Positions 1 to 9,768 of a stretch of 64,000 nt of DNA are shown piece by piece. Every line of letters starts with the position of its first letter. Positions within the stretch are counted from its first letter, which is position 1. A model generated the notes under the pieces. That model had not been told where the DNA came from. It did no database searches and was given only the letters and a program-made list of their open reading frames with translations. The stretch is from the NCBI GenBank assembly GCA_016783145.1, contig JADHXD010000001.1:20665-84664 (forward strand), read 5' to 3'. This DNA comes from Anaerolineae bacterium (GTDB lineage Bacteria; Chloroflexota; Anaerolineae; JAFGEY01). Both the position numbers and the translations under genes were made by a program.

Positions 1-948
1 AAAGCTCGACCAGCGGCCCGTCCGCAGCCCGCGGAGCAGTGCGGCCACAACCCAGAACTCGAAAAACGGCAGCGTCACGCCATGCATTCCGACACGGCTC
101 CAGTTCACATCCCAGCGCGTGACAGCCACCAGGGTAGCCAGAGCCAGGCCCAGGCCCGATCCGTAGGTCGCACCGAACAGCTCACGCCCGCAAAAGTATG
201 CGGCGACGATCGTCAGCATCCCAAAGACAACGGCCACGGCCCGGATGGCATGCATCGAATCGCCCAGCAGGCGAAAGGAAAGAGCAACCAGGTAGAGAAA
301 ATGGGCCGGGAGATTGGTCGAAGGAACATAGACGGGCCGGAACTGGGGATTGGCGAGAATCTGGCGCGCCCAAAGGCCGTTGTCCGCCTCATCATACCAC
401 AGCCCATAGGGCACCTCGGTGAACCGGTACAGGCGAAAGAACGCCCCGACGAGGAGAATCAACGCCAGAGCGATCCACTCGAACCGGATTCCACCGACAT
501 TCCCAGGCTCGGAGGCCTGGTCTTGAGGAATCTGCCTGCCGGTGGGCGCCAGTACAGAGAGGGCGACCGCAAAGACCAGAATGGATCCCAGGTAGAGGAG
601 CCACCCCATCGACGGCTCGACGGCGTCACCAAAGCAGAGGAGCGCGAGAATCAGCGCGCCGCCAGAAACGAGCAAGAGCACGACGGCCCAGGTGGTCCGC
701 CGGGCGTCCAGTTTCGGACGCGTGGCCTGCGCGCAGGACGACAATGTAGGCGGCGGAGGCGTGCGCATCACCGCGGCGGCAAACATGGCCACCACGCCCA
801 CATAGACCAGCAGACCATCCACCGGCGTCGACCTGGGAAGGTAGCTCTCAAGATCGACGAAGAAGCCCTGAGCAATCAGACCCAAGATCAGAGCGCCCAC
901 GGCGAGAAGCAAACTGGTCAGAGTGCGCTTGTGTCGGAGCGTCTTCAT
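1..948 (-). CDS. GT39-like membrane glycosyltransferase, 3' end outside window
   Basis: Reading the minus strand from ATG at 948 gives about 316 residues with no stop before the window edge. N-terminal hydrophobic segments (roughly residues 10-30, 45-60, 85-105, 115-130, 157-170) precede the typical GT-C first loop, with RLYRFTEVPYGLWYDEADN around residues 170-188; the acidic DEAD stretch matches the catalytic D/E motif of dolichyl-phosphate-mannose/ArnT-like transferases. Further hydrophobic helices follow. GT39 enzymes move sugars from polyprenyl phosphate donors on the outer membrane face. The ATG overlaps the stop of the preceding gene as ATGA, so it is the distal gene of the minus-strand operon. 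Acceptor and sugar cannot be inferred. Confidence 0.8.
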   Translation of the reverse strand, partial: MKTLRHKRTLTSLLLAVGALILGLIAQGFFVDLESYLPRSTPVDGLLVYVGVVAMFAAAVMRTPPPPTLSSCAQATRPKLDARRTTWAVVLLLVSGGALILALLCFGDAVEPSMGWLLYLGSILVFAVALSVLAPTGRQIPQDQASEPGNVGGIRFEWIALALILLVGAFFRLYRFTEVPYGLWYDEADNGLWARQILANPQFRPVYVPSTNLPAHFLYLVALSFRLLGDSMHAIRAVAVVFGMLTIVAAYFCGRELFGATYGSGLGLALATLVAVTRWDVNWSRVGMHGVTLPFFEFWVVAALLRGLRTGRWSSF

Positions 949-3900
949 TCCTCAAGAGGCGCAAGCCTCATCAGTCGATCGGTCGCCGGATCAGCGACAT
1001 AGATATACCCCTGTGGGTCAACAGCAATGCCCGTGGGGAGCATGAACCCCTGATCATCCCGTCCATACTGCTGCAGCGAAGCCAGGTACGTGCCGTTTTC
1101 GTCAAAGACCAGGATACGATATCCCTCTGGGTCCGTGGCGTAGACGCGGCCCATCGCATCCACTGCCAGGTATGGCTTGTTTGACAGAGACTGTCCGGGC
1201 CAGGTATAGACCTCCCACTTGTGGCTGTAAAAGTGTGCCGAGTCAAAAGCCTGGATCCGCTGGTTCCAGGTGTCGGCCACAAAGACCTGGCCATCTGGGC
1301 CCAGGGCGACGCCCACGGGTTCGTCAAACTGGCCATCCAGCGTACCCTTGCCGCCCCACTGGGTCACCGGGTCACCGTCGGCCGTAAAGACCTGGATGCG
1401 CTTGTTGCCCGTGTCACTGACATAGATCATCCCCTCCGCATCCACGGCAACAGCGCGGGGCCCCCAGAAGGATCCTGCGGCACCCGCTGCGGACTCGGAC
1501 ACGCCGTATACCCCCCACATCGTGACGAACTGCCCGTCGGCAGTGAACCTCTGGATCCGATGGTTCCACGTATCCGCAACGTAGACAAACCCATCTCGAT
1601 CCACCGCGACGTCCCACGGATCATAGAACCCACCCGCCCCATCCGCCGTCTGGCAGCCATCCTTGTTCTCATACATCCTGCACAGATGGCCCCACGCGGT
1701 GATGAACTGGCCGTCGGCGGTGAATCTCTGGATACGGTGATTCCCACTGTCTGCGACATATACAGAGCCGTCCGGACCGATCGCCACGTTGCGCGGTTCC
1801 TCGAATCTGCCCTCAGCTACGCCCTGGCCTCCCCACACGGACACCGTGTTCAGCGGGCGCTGGTTCTTGGCGTAGGGGTCCTCGTCTTCGCCCAGATCCA
1901 CAGCCGCCGCTTCGGCGCCGAAATCCCACAACTGGGCGGCGACGTCCTTGCGAACGTAAAAGGCAAACGAGTGTGAAGGCTGCCAGTCGGCCAGCGATTG
2001 GTCGTATTTGCGGTAGAACAGGACATTCCAGAGCTGACGCCGTTTCTCAGGATCGCGCAGGTCGATGAGCAGGTACTTCTTGCCCAGCTCGCGATTCTCC
2101 TCCGGTGGCGTGGCGAGCGAGAGCCCCATGTAGTAGTCCTGGTGCGGCCACCAGACCACCTTGCGGTCGAACCGGTAGTACCGCTTGCCCAGGAAAGGTT
2201 CGGTCTTGCCGATCTCCTTGCTGCCCACCACCAAGACCGGCACGTCCGTGTTTTCGCGAGTAGGTTCCTCACCATAGAACACGCGGTTTGGAAAGCTCGT
2301 GTCAAAGTACCATTCAAAGGGCCACGTCGCGTCAGAGCTGTAGGCGAACTTGATCGAACCCTCATCGCCGTACAACCGCCGAGATATCTCTTTGATCTCC
2401 TCGACCGTCTGCTTGACATCAGGTGTGCCGTGAGCGTACACCAGGAACTCTTTGGCCGTGTCATAGTTGATGAAAGAGGCCATCCACGCAAAGCGAATGG
2501 TCAGCAGCGCCCCAAGAATCAACACCGAGGTGAACACCACGCGCCACGCCGCCTTTTGACCCAGGCGGCGACCAAGCCGCAGCGCGATCCAGAACAGCGC
2601 GCCGCCGATCACCAGCGCAGAGAGCCATCTGGATGTGTCATTCAGGTCTCCCAACGACATACCCCGGAATGCCTGCCCAAAGAAGAGCAGGCTAATCAGC
2701 ATCCCCAACGCCAGCAGGATGATCGGTACCAGCAGAGCCAGTACAGCACCCCCCTTGCGCCACACCTGCCGCCAGTCAACGCCGTAGAGCAGGTCGTTGA
2801 CAAAACGCCCAGTAAGGACGATCATCGGCTGCACGACGTGAACCAACAGCCACGGCATCTTTTCGCCAGCCCAGGTATAGATCAGCCAGGCAGAGAGCGT
2901 CCAGTATACAAGAAAGGCCACAATAGGAAGGGACGGCAACTGACCTTCTTGGTCCGCGGCCGCTTCCCCATCCTCCGGTCGGTCCACCTTGCCCGTGACC
3001 AGGTAGTAGAGGACTGCCACCAGGCCAAAGCCAATGGGCAGGAACTCGTACAGGGGCGCGATGATCAGATAGTAGAACCACGGCTGACCGGCCCGCTTGA
3101 CCTCCTGCTGGGCAAGCCAGTAGCTGATGGCACCGAACGTGCCCGTACCCATGCCCTTGGGGTTGGTAAAGAACGTCGTGTACAGCAGCGAGAAGATGAT
3201 CACCACCAATGCCACCGTGACATACAGGACCTGATCACGGAAGGCTGCAGGCAGCCATCCTGCCTTGCGTCCATAGCCCAGCAGGCGCCACCAGGCATAC
3301 CCGCCTGCCACCGCCCCCCCGCCGATCCCCACGACCTGTAGGAGCGTAAACGCGAGAGGGGGCAAGACGGCCTCTGGCATCTGGACCAGCACCAGCCAGA
3401 CTGCCCCCCCCGCCGTCGCGCAGAACACGACAAGTGCACCGATCGCCACCACATAGGCCGCGATCAAGCCGATCGCAGGTTTGAGCCGGACATCGCGCTT
3501 GATCAATAGGGTCCCCATCAGCATACTGATCAGGACCCCGATCAGCAGGAACACCACCTCGTCAACCTTTTTCACCTGACCGCGCGTAAGGCCCTCGGAT
3601 GGTTCGGTCGCACCAGGAGCTGGATCTGGCAGCGTCCCCATATACGAGTTCAACGCGATCCACACGATGACCAGCAGGATGACCAGCGCGATGCCGATCG
3701 TGTACGCGATCCGCGACCCCTTGGCAGAGAACATCTGCTGGATGAAAAGCGCGACCACAAAGGTTAAGCCGATGAACCCCGTGATATAGGCCGTTTCCTT
3801 TGTGGTGAGGGCCAAGGTGACCGCGATCGCGCCCAAGTAGATCCACTTGTGTTCACGCGACTGCAGGTAGCGAAAGAGCGCGATCACCATCAACATAGCC

Positions 3901-4376
3901 CAGACCATCATGTAGATGTCGTTGCGGATGTAGCGGGCATAGTACAACGTAGTCGGTGAGATGAGCGTCAAGGCGGACGTAGTCAACGCCCCTACCCGGC
4001 CCAGCTCCTTCCTCAAGAAGGCGGGCAGCAGAACCAGGATGACCCCAAAGGCTGCCGCCGACATGCGTGCCGTAAAGTCGCTCGTGCCAAAGAGAAAGTA
4101 GAACAGCGCGTTGATGTGAAACAGGAAAGGCCCATGCATCATCGGGTTGTGTTCGTAGCCTTCCCCGGCGTAGAGCTTCCACGAATACAGGGCGTGCAAG
4201 CTTTCATCGTGGCTCTGCGCCCGTGCGCCAAGATTGTAAAAGCAGGCGACCACGGCAACGATCGCCAGAAACACGTATAGCAGGACCTCCAGGTTGATGT
4301 GCAATACGCTGAACACGGGCGTATCCAGCAGGGCAGCCTGGGTCCGGGGTTTTCCTGAGGTTCCACTGTTCTGCAT
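945..4376 (-). CDS. Agl23/TIGR03663-like GT39 protein fused to NHL propeller
   Basis: About 1143 residues. The N-terminal half is a polytopic GT-C domain with the loop AQSHDESLHALYSWKLYAG followed by NPMMHGPFLFH, the signature arrangement of TIGR03663 (Agl23-associated) proteins in Chloroflexi and haloarchaea. The last 280 or so residues are NHL repeats: blades containing GPDGSVYVADSGNHRIQRF, VYVADTWNHRIQRF, IYVSDTGNKRIQVF and VFVADTWNQRIQAF, predicted to form an extracytoplasmic beta-propeller for protein or glycan binding. I chose ATG at 4376 because AAGGTGG lies 5-8 bases upstream; a GTG at 4397 is possible and would overlap the previous gene by 11 bases. Its stop overlaps the next start (ATGA). 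Likely role: lipid-linked sugar transfer in surface glycosylation. Confidence 0.86.
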   Translation of the reverse strand: MQNSGTSGKPRTQAALLDTPVFSVLHINLEVLLYVFLAIVAVVACFYNLGARAQSHDESLHALYSWKLYAGEGYEHNPMMHGPFLFHINALFYFLFGTSDFTARMSAAAFGVILVLLPAFLRKELGRVGALTTSALTLISPTTLYYARYIRNDIYMMVWAMLMVIALFRYLQSREHKWIYLGAIAVTLALTTKETAYITGFIGLTFVVALFIQQMFSAKGSRIAYTIGIALVILLVIVWIALNSYMGTLPDPAPGATEPSEGLTRGQVKKVDEVVFLLIGVLISMLMGTLLIKRDVRLKPAIGLIAAYVVAIGALVVFCATAGGAVWLVLVQMPEAVLPPLAFTLLQVVGIGGGAVAGGYAWWRLLGYGRKAGWLPAAFRDQVLYVTVALVVIIFSLLYTTFFTNPKGMGTGTFGAISYWLAQQEVKRAGQPWFYYLIIAPLYEFLPIGFGLVAVLYYLVTGKVDRPEDGEAAADQEGQLPSLPIVAFLVYWTLSAWLIYTWAGEKMPWLLVHVVQPMIVLTGRFVNDLLYGVDWRQVWRKGGAVLALLVPIILLALGMLISLLFFGQAFRGMSLGDLNDTSRWLSALVIGGALFWIALRLGRRLGQKAAWRVVFTSVLILGALLTIRFAWMASFINYDTAKEFLVYAHGTPDVKQTVEEIKEISRRLYGDEGSIKFAYSSDATWPFEWYFDTSFPNRVFYGEEPTRENTDVPVLVVGSKEIGKTEPFLGKRYYRFDRKVVWWPHQDYYMGLSLATPPEENRELGKKYLLIDLRDPEKRRQLWNVLFYRKYDQSLADWQPSHSFAFYVRKDVAAQLWDFGAEAAAVDLGEDEDPYAKNQRPLNTVSVWGGQGVAEGRFEEPRNVAIGPDGSVYVADSGNHRIQRFTADGQFITAWGHLCRMYENKDGCQTADGAGGFYDPWDVAVDRDGFVYVADTWNHRIQRFTADGQFVTMWGVYGVSESAAGAAGSFWGPRAVAVDAEGMIYVSDTGNKRIQVFTADGDPVTQWGGKGTLDGQFDEPVGVALGPDGQVFVADTWNQRIQAFDSAHFYSHKWEVYTWPGQSLSNKPYLAVDAMGRVYATDPEGYRILVFDENGTYLASLQQYGRDDQGFMLPTGIAVDPQGYIYVADPATDRLMRLAPLEE

Positions 4377-4386
4377 GTTCACCACC

Positions 4387-6159
4387 TTATTCGCCACTCT
4401 CAGTTCTCTCTTCCGCTTTCACCCACAGGATCGCTTTCTCGATCGAGACCGGCATGGCCTGGCTCTTGCGATACAGCCACCAGCTCAACCGGTCTTCGGC
4501 GACCAGCAGGCTTGGCTGCCACCACGTCCGCGTGACAAAGTCTTGCCCGATGTACTGGTCGCCCAACGCAGGGGCCCGCTGCGCCTCCGAGGCCAGCACC
4601 AGCGGTGTCGCTGCGCCTGAGGTGAGTTCCTCCACAAAGGTGACGTCCTCCCAGTCGCGCAGATACCAGCGCCACACCGGGCCCAGACCTGCTTCGACGG
4701 TGAGCGGGATCGCCGTTGGAGAGCCCCGCTTGCGGTACGATAGATCGGCCATCGCTTCCAGCGCGTCGCGGGTGCCTTCGTCGGAGGCGACCAGGATGTG
4801 CAGCTCACGCGGATCGTTTGCGCGACGGTAGTTGAGGCCCGTCGTTTCGGAGAACGCTCCCAGCAGCAGCACCGCGAGCAGCACTGCCCCTGCCACTCGC
4901 CAGGTCACGCCGACACCGAACCAGACCCAGGAGAGCCCGGCCAAGATAAGGACCAGCAGCACTGCCAGAAGCCAGAACCACAGGAACTGCGAAGCCTGCG
5001 GCAGGCCGACATAGAGGCTGCGCGCGTAGAACGCCGCCTCAAAGGACACGTAGACCATGATCCCCAAAATGACCAGGACAAAGAGCCCTTCACGTGTCAG
5101 GCGTGCCTTTTCCTGCCAGCTATGGGTGAGATGGCCGACTGCCCTCCCCGCTGGCAAAGCCAGGAATGCGCAGACCAGAGACACGTCGCCCGCATCGCGA
5201 CCGCCAGCCAGCAGCGCGGCGACCAGGGAACCCGCCGCCATCCAGACCGTGATCGCTGCCTTGTCGCGACGCACAAACAGATCCACTGCCCCGATGACGC
5301 CAAACAGCAGCAGCAGCGGTTCGTACATCAGCAGAGCGCCTAGCGGATAGGTCCACGCCTGCCCGTTGACCACCGGGGTCAGGTGTGCGGCCCACGCCGC
5401 CGGGTAGTCCGCCCACGCGCCCAAGCCGCTCGGGTTGAGCCCCAACGTCGTCACGACCAGGAGCAGTGCTCCGCCCAGCGTCAGGCCAAGGCGCTTCCAC
5501 GGGATCGGGTGCTCCACATCGGTTTGGATAAAGCTCCGCCTAAAGAGATATCGCTCGATCGCCCATGCCAGGAACTGGACGATCAGCACGCCCACCACCC
5601 GCGGGTCCGCGATGAAAGCGAGAGCGTCCATCACGGCAATCGTGTACAGATAGACAGGCCTTCGATCTCGCTGATAGGCCAGCCACAGAACCAAGGATCC
5701 CAGCACGCAGGCGGCAAGCAGGATCGAGCCATCCCCGTACCGAGAGCTGTAGACCAACGTGGGCGAGAGGGCCAGTATCAGTGCGGACACCAGCGAACCG
5801 GCGCGGCTGAGACAAGAGCGTGCGTAGACCGGCAAGAGGACCATCGCACTGCCCACCAGGGCAGGCAGCAAGCGAGCGGTGACCTCTCCGGCCCCAAATA
5901 GGCCGAACAGCAAGGCTTGACCAGAAAGGAGCAGCGGGCTGTACGAGCCATCCGCCGCTTGCCCGCTCGCCAACCGCCATGCCTGCCACGCCTGATCCGC
6001 TTCTGGGACATCCATGATCCGCACGTCCAATCCGCCCAGGCGCACGCTCAAGGCCAGCAGCAGTATCACCCCATAGAGGGCAGCTTCGCCGGTCAGCCAG
6101 GGCAAAGGTGGGCGGGAGACAACGCTGCGGTTCTCTTCAGTCTGCACGTGGGTTGTCAT
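4387..6159 (-). CDS. GT39-like polytopic membrane glycosyltransferase
   Basis: About 590 residues. A first transmembrane helix (near residues 20-40) is followed by a loop with RIMDVPEADQAWQAWRLASG, a divergent form of the GT-C acidic first-loop motif, then about eleven hydrophobic segments and a roughly 130-residue soluble C-terminal part. Start ATG at 6159 is preceded by GGGAGGG at good spacing; the open frame extends 36 bases further upstream without better signals. It sits between the DUF2298 gene (78-base gap) and the Agl23-like gene (10-base gap), in the same orientation, so it probably belongs to the same glycosylation operon. Family membership is by topology and motif only; donor and acceptor are unknown. 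Confidence 0.78.
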   Translation of the reverse strand: MTTHVQTEENRSVVSRPPLPWLTGEAALYGVILLLALSVRLGGLDVRIMDVPEADQAWQAWRLASGQAADGSYSPLLLSGQALLFGLFGAGEVTARLLPALVGSAMVLLPVYARSCLSRAGSLVSALILALSPTLVYSSRYGDGSILLAACVLGSLVLWLAYQRDRRPVYLYTIAVMDALAFIADPRVVGVLIVQFLAWAIERYLFRRSFIQTDVEHPIPWKRLGLTLGGALLLVVTTLGLNPSGLGAWADYPAAWAAHLTPVVNGQAWTYPLGALLMYEPLLLLFGVIGAVDLFVRRDKAAITVWMAAGSLVAALLAGGRDAGDVSLVCAFLALPAGRAVGHLTHSWQEKARLTREGLFVLVILGIMVYVSFEAAFYARSLYVGLPQASQFLWFWLLAVLLVLILAGLSWVWFGVGVTWRVAGAVLLAVLLLGAFSETTGLNYRRANDPRELHILVASDEGTRDALEAMADLSYRKRGSPTAIPLTVEAGLGPVWRWYLRDWEDVTFVEELTSGAATPLVLASEAQRAPALGDQYIGQDFVTRTWWQPSLLVAEDRLSWWLYRKSQAMPVSIEKAILWVKAEERTESGE

Positions 6160-6237
6160 ACACACTCCCTCCCACAGTGCCCAACCGGAGATCATCGGCC
6201 GATCCCACGAAAACGATGTTTCTCACCAAGAACATCC

Positions 6238-8892
6238 TCACTTTCCTCGCCTCTTGTAGACCACCGTATTGCCATCCCGGAACGCCACATCCATGAAGTG
6301 GTCGAACTTGTCCGCCGCGTTCCCGAACTCTGCACGCTCCAGGTATCCCACAAAGACGTATGTGACGTCATACTTGTCCATGATGCGGACGGCATCCTGG
6401 GCGCTTCCCCCATAGAGCGCGTTCACATCTCGCTCGCGCTCTGCGATCTCATCGTGCAAGCCGTGCCACTGCCCTTCGTGCCCGGTCCAGCCCATCACCG
6501 CGGGCAGTCCGGTGCGGCTGGAAACACGCGCGTGCTCGTATGAAAAGGATCCGCGCACAGCCTCGACGATTACCGGATGGCCCGTCACATTCTCGTTCAG
6601 CCAGGTGATCGCTGCGTGCTCTTCGGGAAGATCGCGTGCCACAAACGCCGTCCCGTCCAACGTGGCCGGACCGGCGAACCCGTTTGTGCGGTTGATGCTT
6701 GCCCCGAGCGGGTAGAGCAGTCCCGCGAACAGGAGCAGTGCAAAGACGATGCCGAGCACCGATCGCCAGACTACGTGCACCTGCCGACCCTCCAGCACCT
6801 CGTACATGCCATACGCTGCGGCCAAACCCAACAGAGCCCAGGCCTGAAAGTAGAACTTGAACACGGTGTTCATGCGCGTGCCGAACGCGTCACGCAGGTA
6901 CACAAACTCGACACTAAAGATGAGCAGCAGCCCCGTAAGGGAGAGCAGCAGTGCAAAGCTCAGGCTGGAGGATGGCGCTTCGAGCTCTCCAAGATGTTCC
7001 TCGTTCCTGCGCGAGAACACCGTCCGCGCAAACCAAAGGAGAATGGCAGCAAGGAACAGCGACAGGACGACAAAGGTCCACGGTCCAGCGGACAGGCCAA
7101 GCGCCCGGAACTGCTGCGGCAGCAGGCCCAGGCGAATGCGCAGGCTGACCCCCAGCAGCGAGCCCAGTGTCTGCGACCCAAGGAATTGCTGCACCTGAGG
7201 GTTGGCCAGTGCGTCGTCGATATAGGTCCGCATAGAAGGAGACAGGACAACTGGCACCAGCACCAGGAGCAACAGGACTGGGAAACAGAGCATGGTCCCC
7301 GCCCAGATCGGCAGGCCCTGGCGGAGCAGCGTCCTGCCAGTCACCCTCTTTGCTTTCCACAGTTCCGCATAGAGCGCACCCAGCAACGCCGCCAGCACGC
7401 TCAAGTAGGTACCAAACATCAGAAAGAGCTGCGAAAAACGCGAGACGTTGAACAGGTTGGGCAGGATACCCGCGCCGGCCCGGGGCCGGCTGTAGAGCCA
7501 ATACGGAAGGTAAAGGATCACGCTGGCGGCACCCATCTCCAGGGCCCGAAAAACGACCTGGCGCAGCCAGGGAGCGGATGCCAGGAACCTGGCTTCTCTC
7601 TTTGCCAGCGCACGTTCGATCAGCGTCCTGGAGGCGAGATCTGGATGTGCGTAGCGGTTGAGTCCGTAGGCGACGACGAGCACAAAGTAGTAGAAGGGCA
7701 TATCCCAGCTATTCAGAAAGCCGACGGCCCCAAGGCATAGGTAGACCAGCCACCATTCCGCCTCTGTCGGCGCTGCCGTGGACAAGAGCAGGTTGAGCGC
7801 GAGCGCGAGCGCCAGGAACACAAAGGGATAGGCCAGCACATGCGGGTGCATATCGCCGAGGAGAAAGCTGAAGGCCGGGAACTCGTCGATCACCTCCATG
7901 TCGTTACCGGTCAGACCCTTGTCGTGGATCACGCGCGATGCACGCCACCACCACCAACCATCTGTCGGGTACCACGTTCCGCTGACCGTGCCGCGAGTGG
8001 TCAGATTCTTGACGTCGATCCAATCCCAGAAAGGATGGTGGCTGACAATGCGTCCCTGCTCGTCCACCGTCACTCCGACGCCGTTCGCGTGCAGGAACTC
8101 CAGAGCACCCTCTAGGTTGCCGACCAGCGGGATCAGTACTGCTGCGATGACGCCGTAGTAGATCGCCGCTCGCGCCACCTTGCGCAGGCTCTCGCGCGAC
8201 CTGGTCCGCACCCTCGCGCGCGCGGCCACGAACACCATATCATAGACTACGCTGAACGCTCCACTGGCAGTCAAGGCAAAGAGCATCGCGATGCCCAGGT
8301 TGAACGCATAGTTGGTGGGAATGTGCGCAAACTTGGCCAGGGTAGCCACTATCACGTAGCCAAAGTAGTAGTAGCTAATGCTGTATCCTGACATCCAGGG
8401 ATCGTAGGGCGGAAAGCGCTCACTCCGCACGATGGCGTTCAAGAAGGCAAACTCCATCGGCTTTTCTGTCACCGCGATGTCCGGGTCATACGCCTGGTAG
8501 AAAACCATCAGGGCGAAGGCCAGGGTGAAGACGAGTTCGCTTGCAAGCACCGTGACCCAGTGCTTGCGCACCCACGCCAGGAGCGTTTCCCCTCTTGACT
8601 CACGCTGCCCGATCTCCTGGCGATACAGGAGCACGCCTGCCACCAGGCATAGTACTGACGATACCAGGATGTTTCCCCACGAATTACGGAGAAAGCCAAG
8701 CGTGCCCAACATCCACAAGGTATAGTTGACGACGATCAGCCCCAACGGCTTGGAGAGGGCATATCCTCGGTCGGGCAGGTGCCGGAAGAGGCGAAAGGCC
8801 AGGGGGAGCGCCAACAAACCCGCGCCCTCAAGCACAAGCCACCACGTCAAGGCATAGACGACTTCACGGCTCGTATCCGGGATCAACGCCAA
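6238..8892 (-). CDS. DUF2298 'YYY' polytopic membrane protein
   Basis: 884 residues, strongly hydrophobic throughout. It shows DUF2298/TIGR03662 hallmarks: SGYSISYYYFGYVIVATLAK (the YYY motif, near residues 165-185), FLLGDMHPHVLAYPFVF, and VEFVYLRDAFGTRMNTVFKF near residues 665-685, followed by a C-terminal soluble segment with a conserved ending (KYDVTYVFVG). The family is found in Chloroflexi and some archaea and is predicted to be a GT-C-type glycosyltransferase, though no activity is established to my knowledge. The start is TTG at 8892 with GAGG about nine bases upstream. It follows the anti-sigma-like gene by 42 bases, suggesting control by the ECF pair. Confidence 0.88.
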   Translation of the reverse strand: MALIPDTSREVVYALTWWLVLEGAGLLALPLAFRLFRHLPDRGYALSKPLGLIVVNYTLWMLGTLGFLRNSWGNILVSSVLCLVAGVLLYRQEIGQRESRGETLLAWVRKHWVTVLASELVFTLAFALMVFYQAYDPDIAVTEKPMEFAFLNAIVRSERFPPYDPWMSGYSISYYYFGYVIVATLAKFAHIPTNYAFNLGIAMLFALTASGAFSVVYDMVFVAARARVRTRSRESLRKVARAAIYYGVIAAVLIPLVGNLEGALEFLHANGVGVTVDEQGRIVSHHPFWDWIDVKNLTTRGTVSGTWYPTDGWWWWRASRVIHDKGLTGNDMEVIDEFPAFSFLLGDMHPHVLAYPFVFLALALALNLLLSTAAPTEAEWWLVYLCLGAVGFLNSWDMPFYYFVLVVAYGLNRYAHPDLASRTLIERALAKREARFLASAPWLRQVVFRALEMGAASVILYLPYWLYSRPRAGAGILPNLFNVSRFSQLFLMFGTYLSVLAALLGALYAELWKAKRVTGRTLLRQGLPIWAGTMLCFPVLLLLVLVPVVLSPSMRTYIDDALANPQVQQFLGSQTLGSLLGVSLRIRLGLLPQQFRALGLSAGPWTFVVLSLFLAAILLWFARTVFSRRNEEHLGELEAPSSSLSFALLLSLTGLLLIFSVEFVYLRDAFGTRMNTVFKFYFQAWALLGLAAAYGMYEVLEGRQVHVVWRSVLGIVFALLLFAGLLYPLGASINRTNGFAGPATLDGTAFVARDLPEEHAAITWLNENVTGHPVIVEAVRGSFSYEHARVSSRTGLPAVMGWTGHEGQWHGLHDEIAERERDVNALYGGSAQDAVRIMDKYDVTYVFVGYLERAEFGNAADKFDHFMDVAFRDGNTVVYKRRGK

Positions 8893-8934
8893 TGAACTCT
8901 ACCTCACCCACCAGACAGTGCGCCAGACAGCACG

Positions 8935-9768
8935 TTAGCGCACAGATCTCGCGATTCGCAGCGCCTCATCTTTGGAAAGCGTGTCTGTTTCCAATTCAAG
9001 CAACAGGCCATCCCTCTCCCAGAGCACAGTGTACGTCTCACCCTGACGCGACATCGTCAGCAAGGTGCCAGGCACTCCCGAGACCTCCACCTGCTCAAAT
9101 GCGGTGACCACATCGTCTGCTACCTGGAATCCGCTGATGCCGCCATACTGCCTGAACAGGAGGCGATACTGCCGCAAGCACACGCCACACGGCGCGCCCT
9201 CTGCGCCGTAGCACTGCTCGACAAAGAAAGGCTGCGAAATCCATGCCGGCAAATCGGGGTAGGACACGGCAGTGATCTCTTGCAGCTCATATGCTTCCGG
9301 CAGCGTCCGTGGTACAGAAGGCGCTCGTCCCATGAGAAGTTCGGCGGCGACCAGATCGCGCAGTGCCTCTCGAACCTCCCGGGTTGGGACATCGCTCTCC
9401 AGCGTCGGCGTCAGTTCCACACGTGTCTGACCCAGCAGCGCGCGCATCATCGCTGCTCCGACCTCTTGGCCGTTGGGCACAACCACCCACAGGAGCAGGA
9501 ACACGAACACCGCCGTCATCGCCCCGGAAACGACGGATGTCCACGACCGCGCCTGTGGGGCCGGCGGCGACCGGACGATGGCCTGGACCCGGCGCTCCAG
9601 CTCTGCAGGCACGGGCGGAAACCGATTATTGGCCTGACTCAGGCGTTGAGCGATCGACAGCTCGCCAGAGACCGGCAGCGAACCTTTTTCCTCGCCATCC
9701 GATCGCGCATCGCCCAGCAGACGATTGACTTCCTGATTCAGTCGATGGGCCGCTTTCCACCTTCTCAC
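8935..9768 (-). CDS. Putative membrane anti-sigma factor
   Basis: 277 residues: a soluble N-terminal part of about 75 residues, one transmembrane helix (about 80-100, SGAMTAVFVFLLLWVVVP), then an extracytoplasmic C-terminal domain. The end of that domain (GVPGTLLTMSRQGETYTVLW, then a Leu/Glu-rich finish) resembles the DUF4367/LolA-like sensory domains of sigma regulators. A cluster CYGAEGAPCGVC (near residues 190-200) could bind metal or form disulfides. The start is GTG, overlapping the ECF sigma stop as GTGA, the usual arrangement for a sigma/anti-sigma pair. No HxxxCxxC zinc anti-sigma motif is visible, so the call depends on topology and context. Confidence 0.65.
   Translation of the reverse strand: MRRWKAAHRLNQEVNRLLGDARSDGEEKGSLPVSGELSIAQRLSQANNRFPPVPAELERRVQAIVRSPPAPQARSWTSVVSGAMTAVFVFLLLWVVVPNGQEVGAAMMRALLGQTRVELTPTLESDVPTREVREALRDLVAAELLMGRAPSVPRTLPEAYELQEITAVSYPDLPAWISQPFFVEQCYGAEGAPCGVCLRQYRLLFRQYGGISGFQVADDVVTAFEQVEVSGVPGTLLTMSRQGETYTVLWERDGLLLELETDTLSKDEALRIARSVR

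Noticed and set aside
82-1002. Open frame of 306 residues on plus strand
   Set aside because: It is antisense to the GT39-like gene on the minus strand, which has the conserved loop and hydrophobic helices; the plus frame is Arg/Gln/His-rich with no domain.
1998-3341. 447-residue plus-strand frame
   Set aside because: Shadow of the GT39-NHL gene; no ribosome site and charged, low-information composition typical of high-GC antisense frames.
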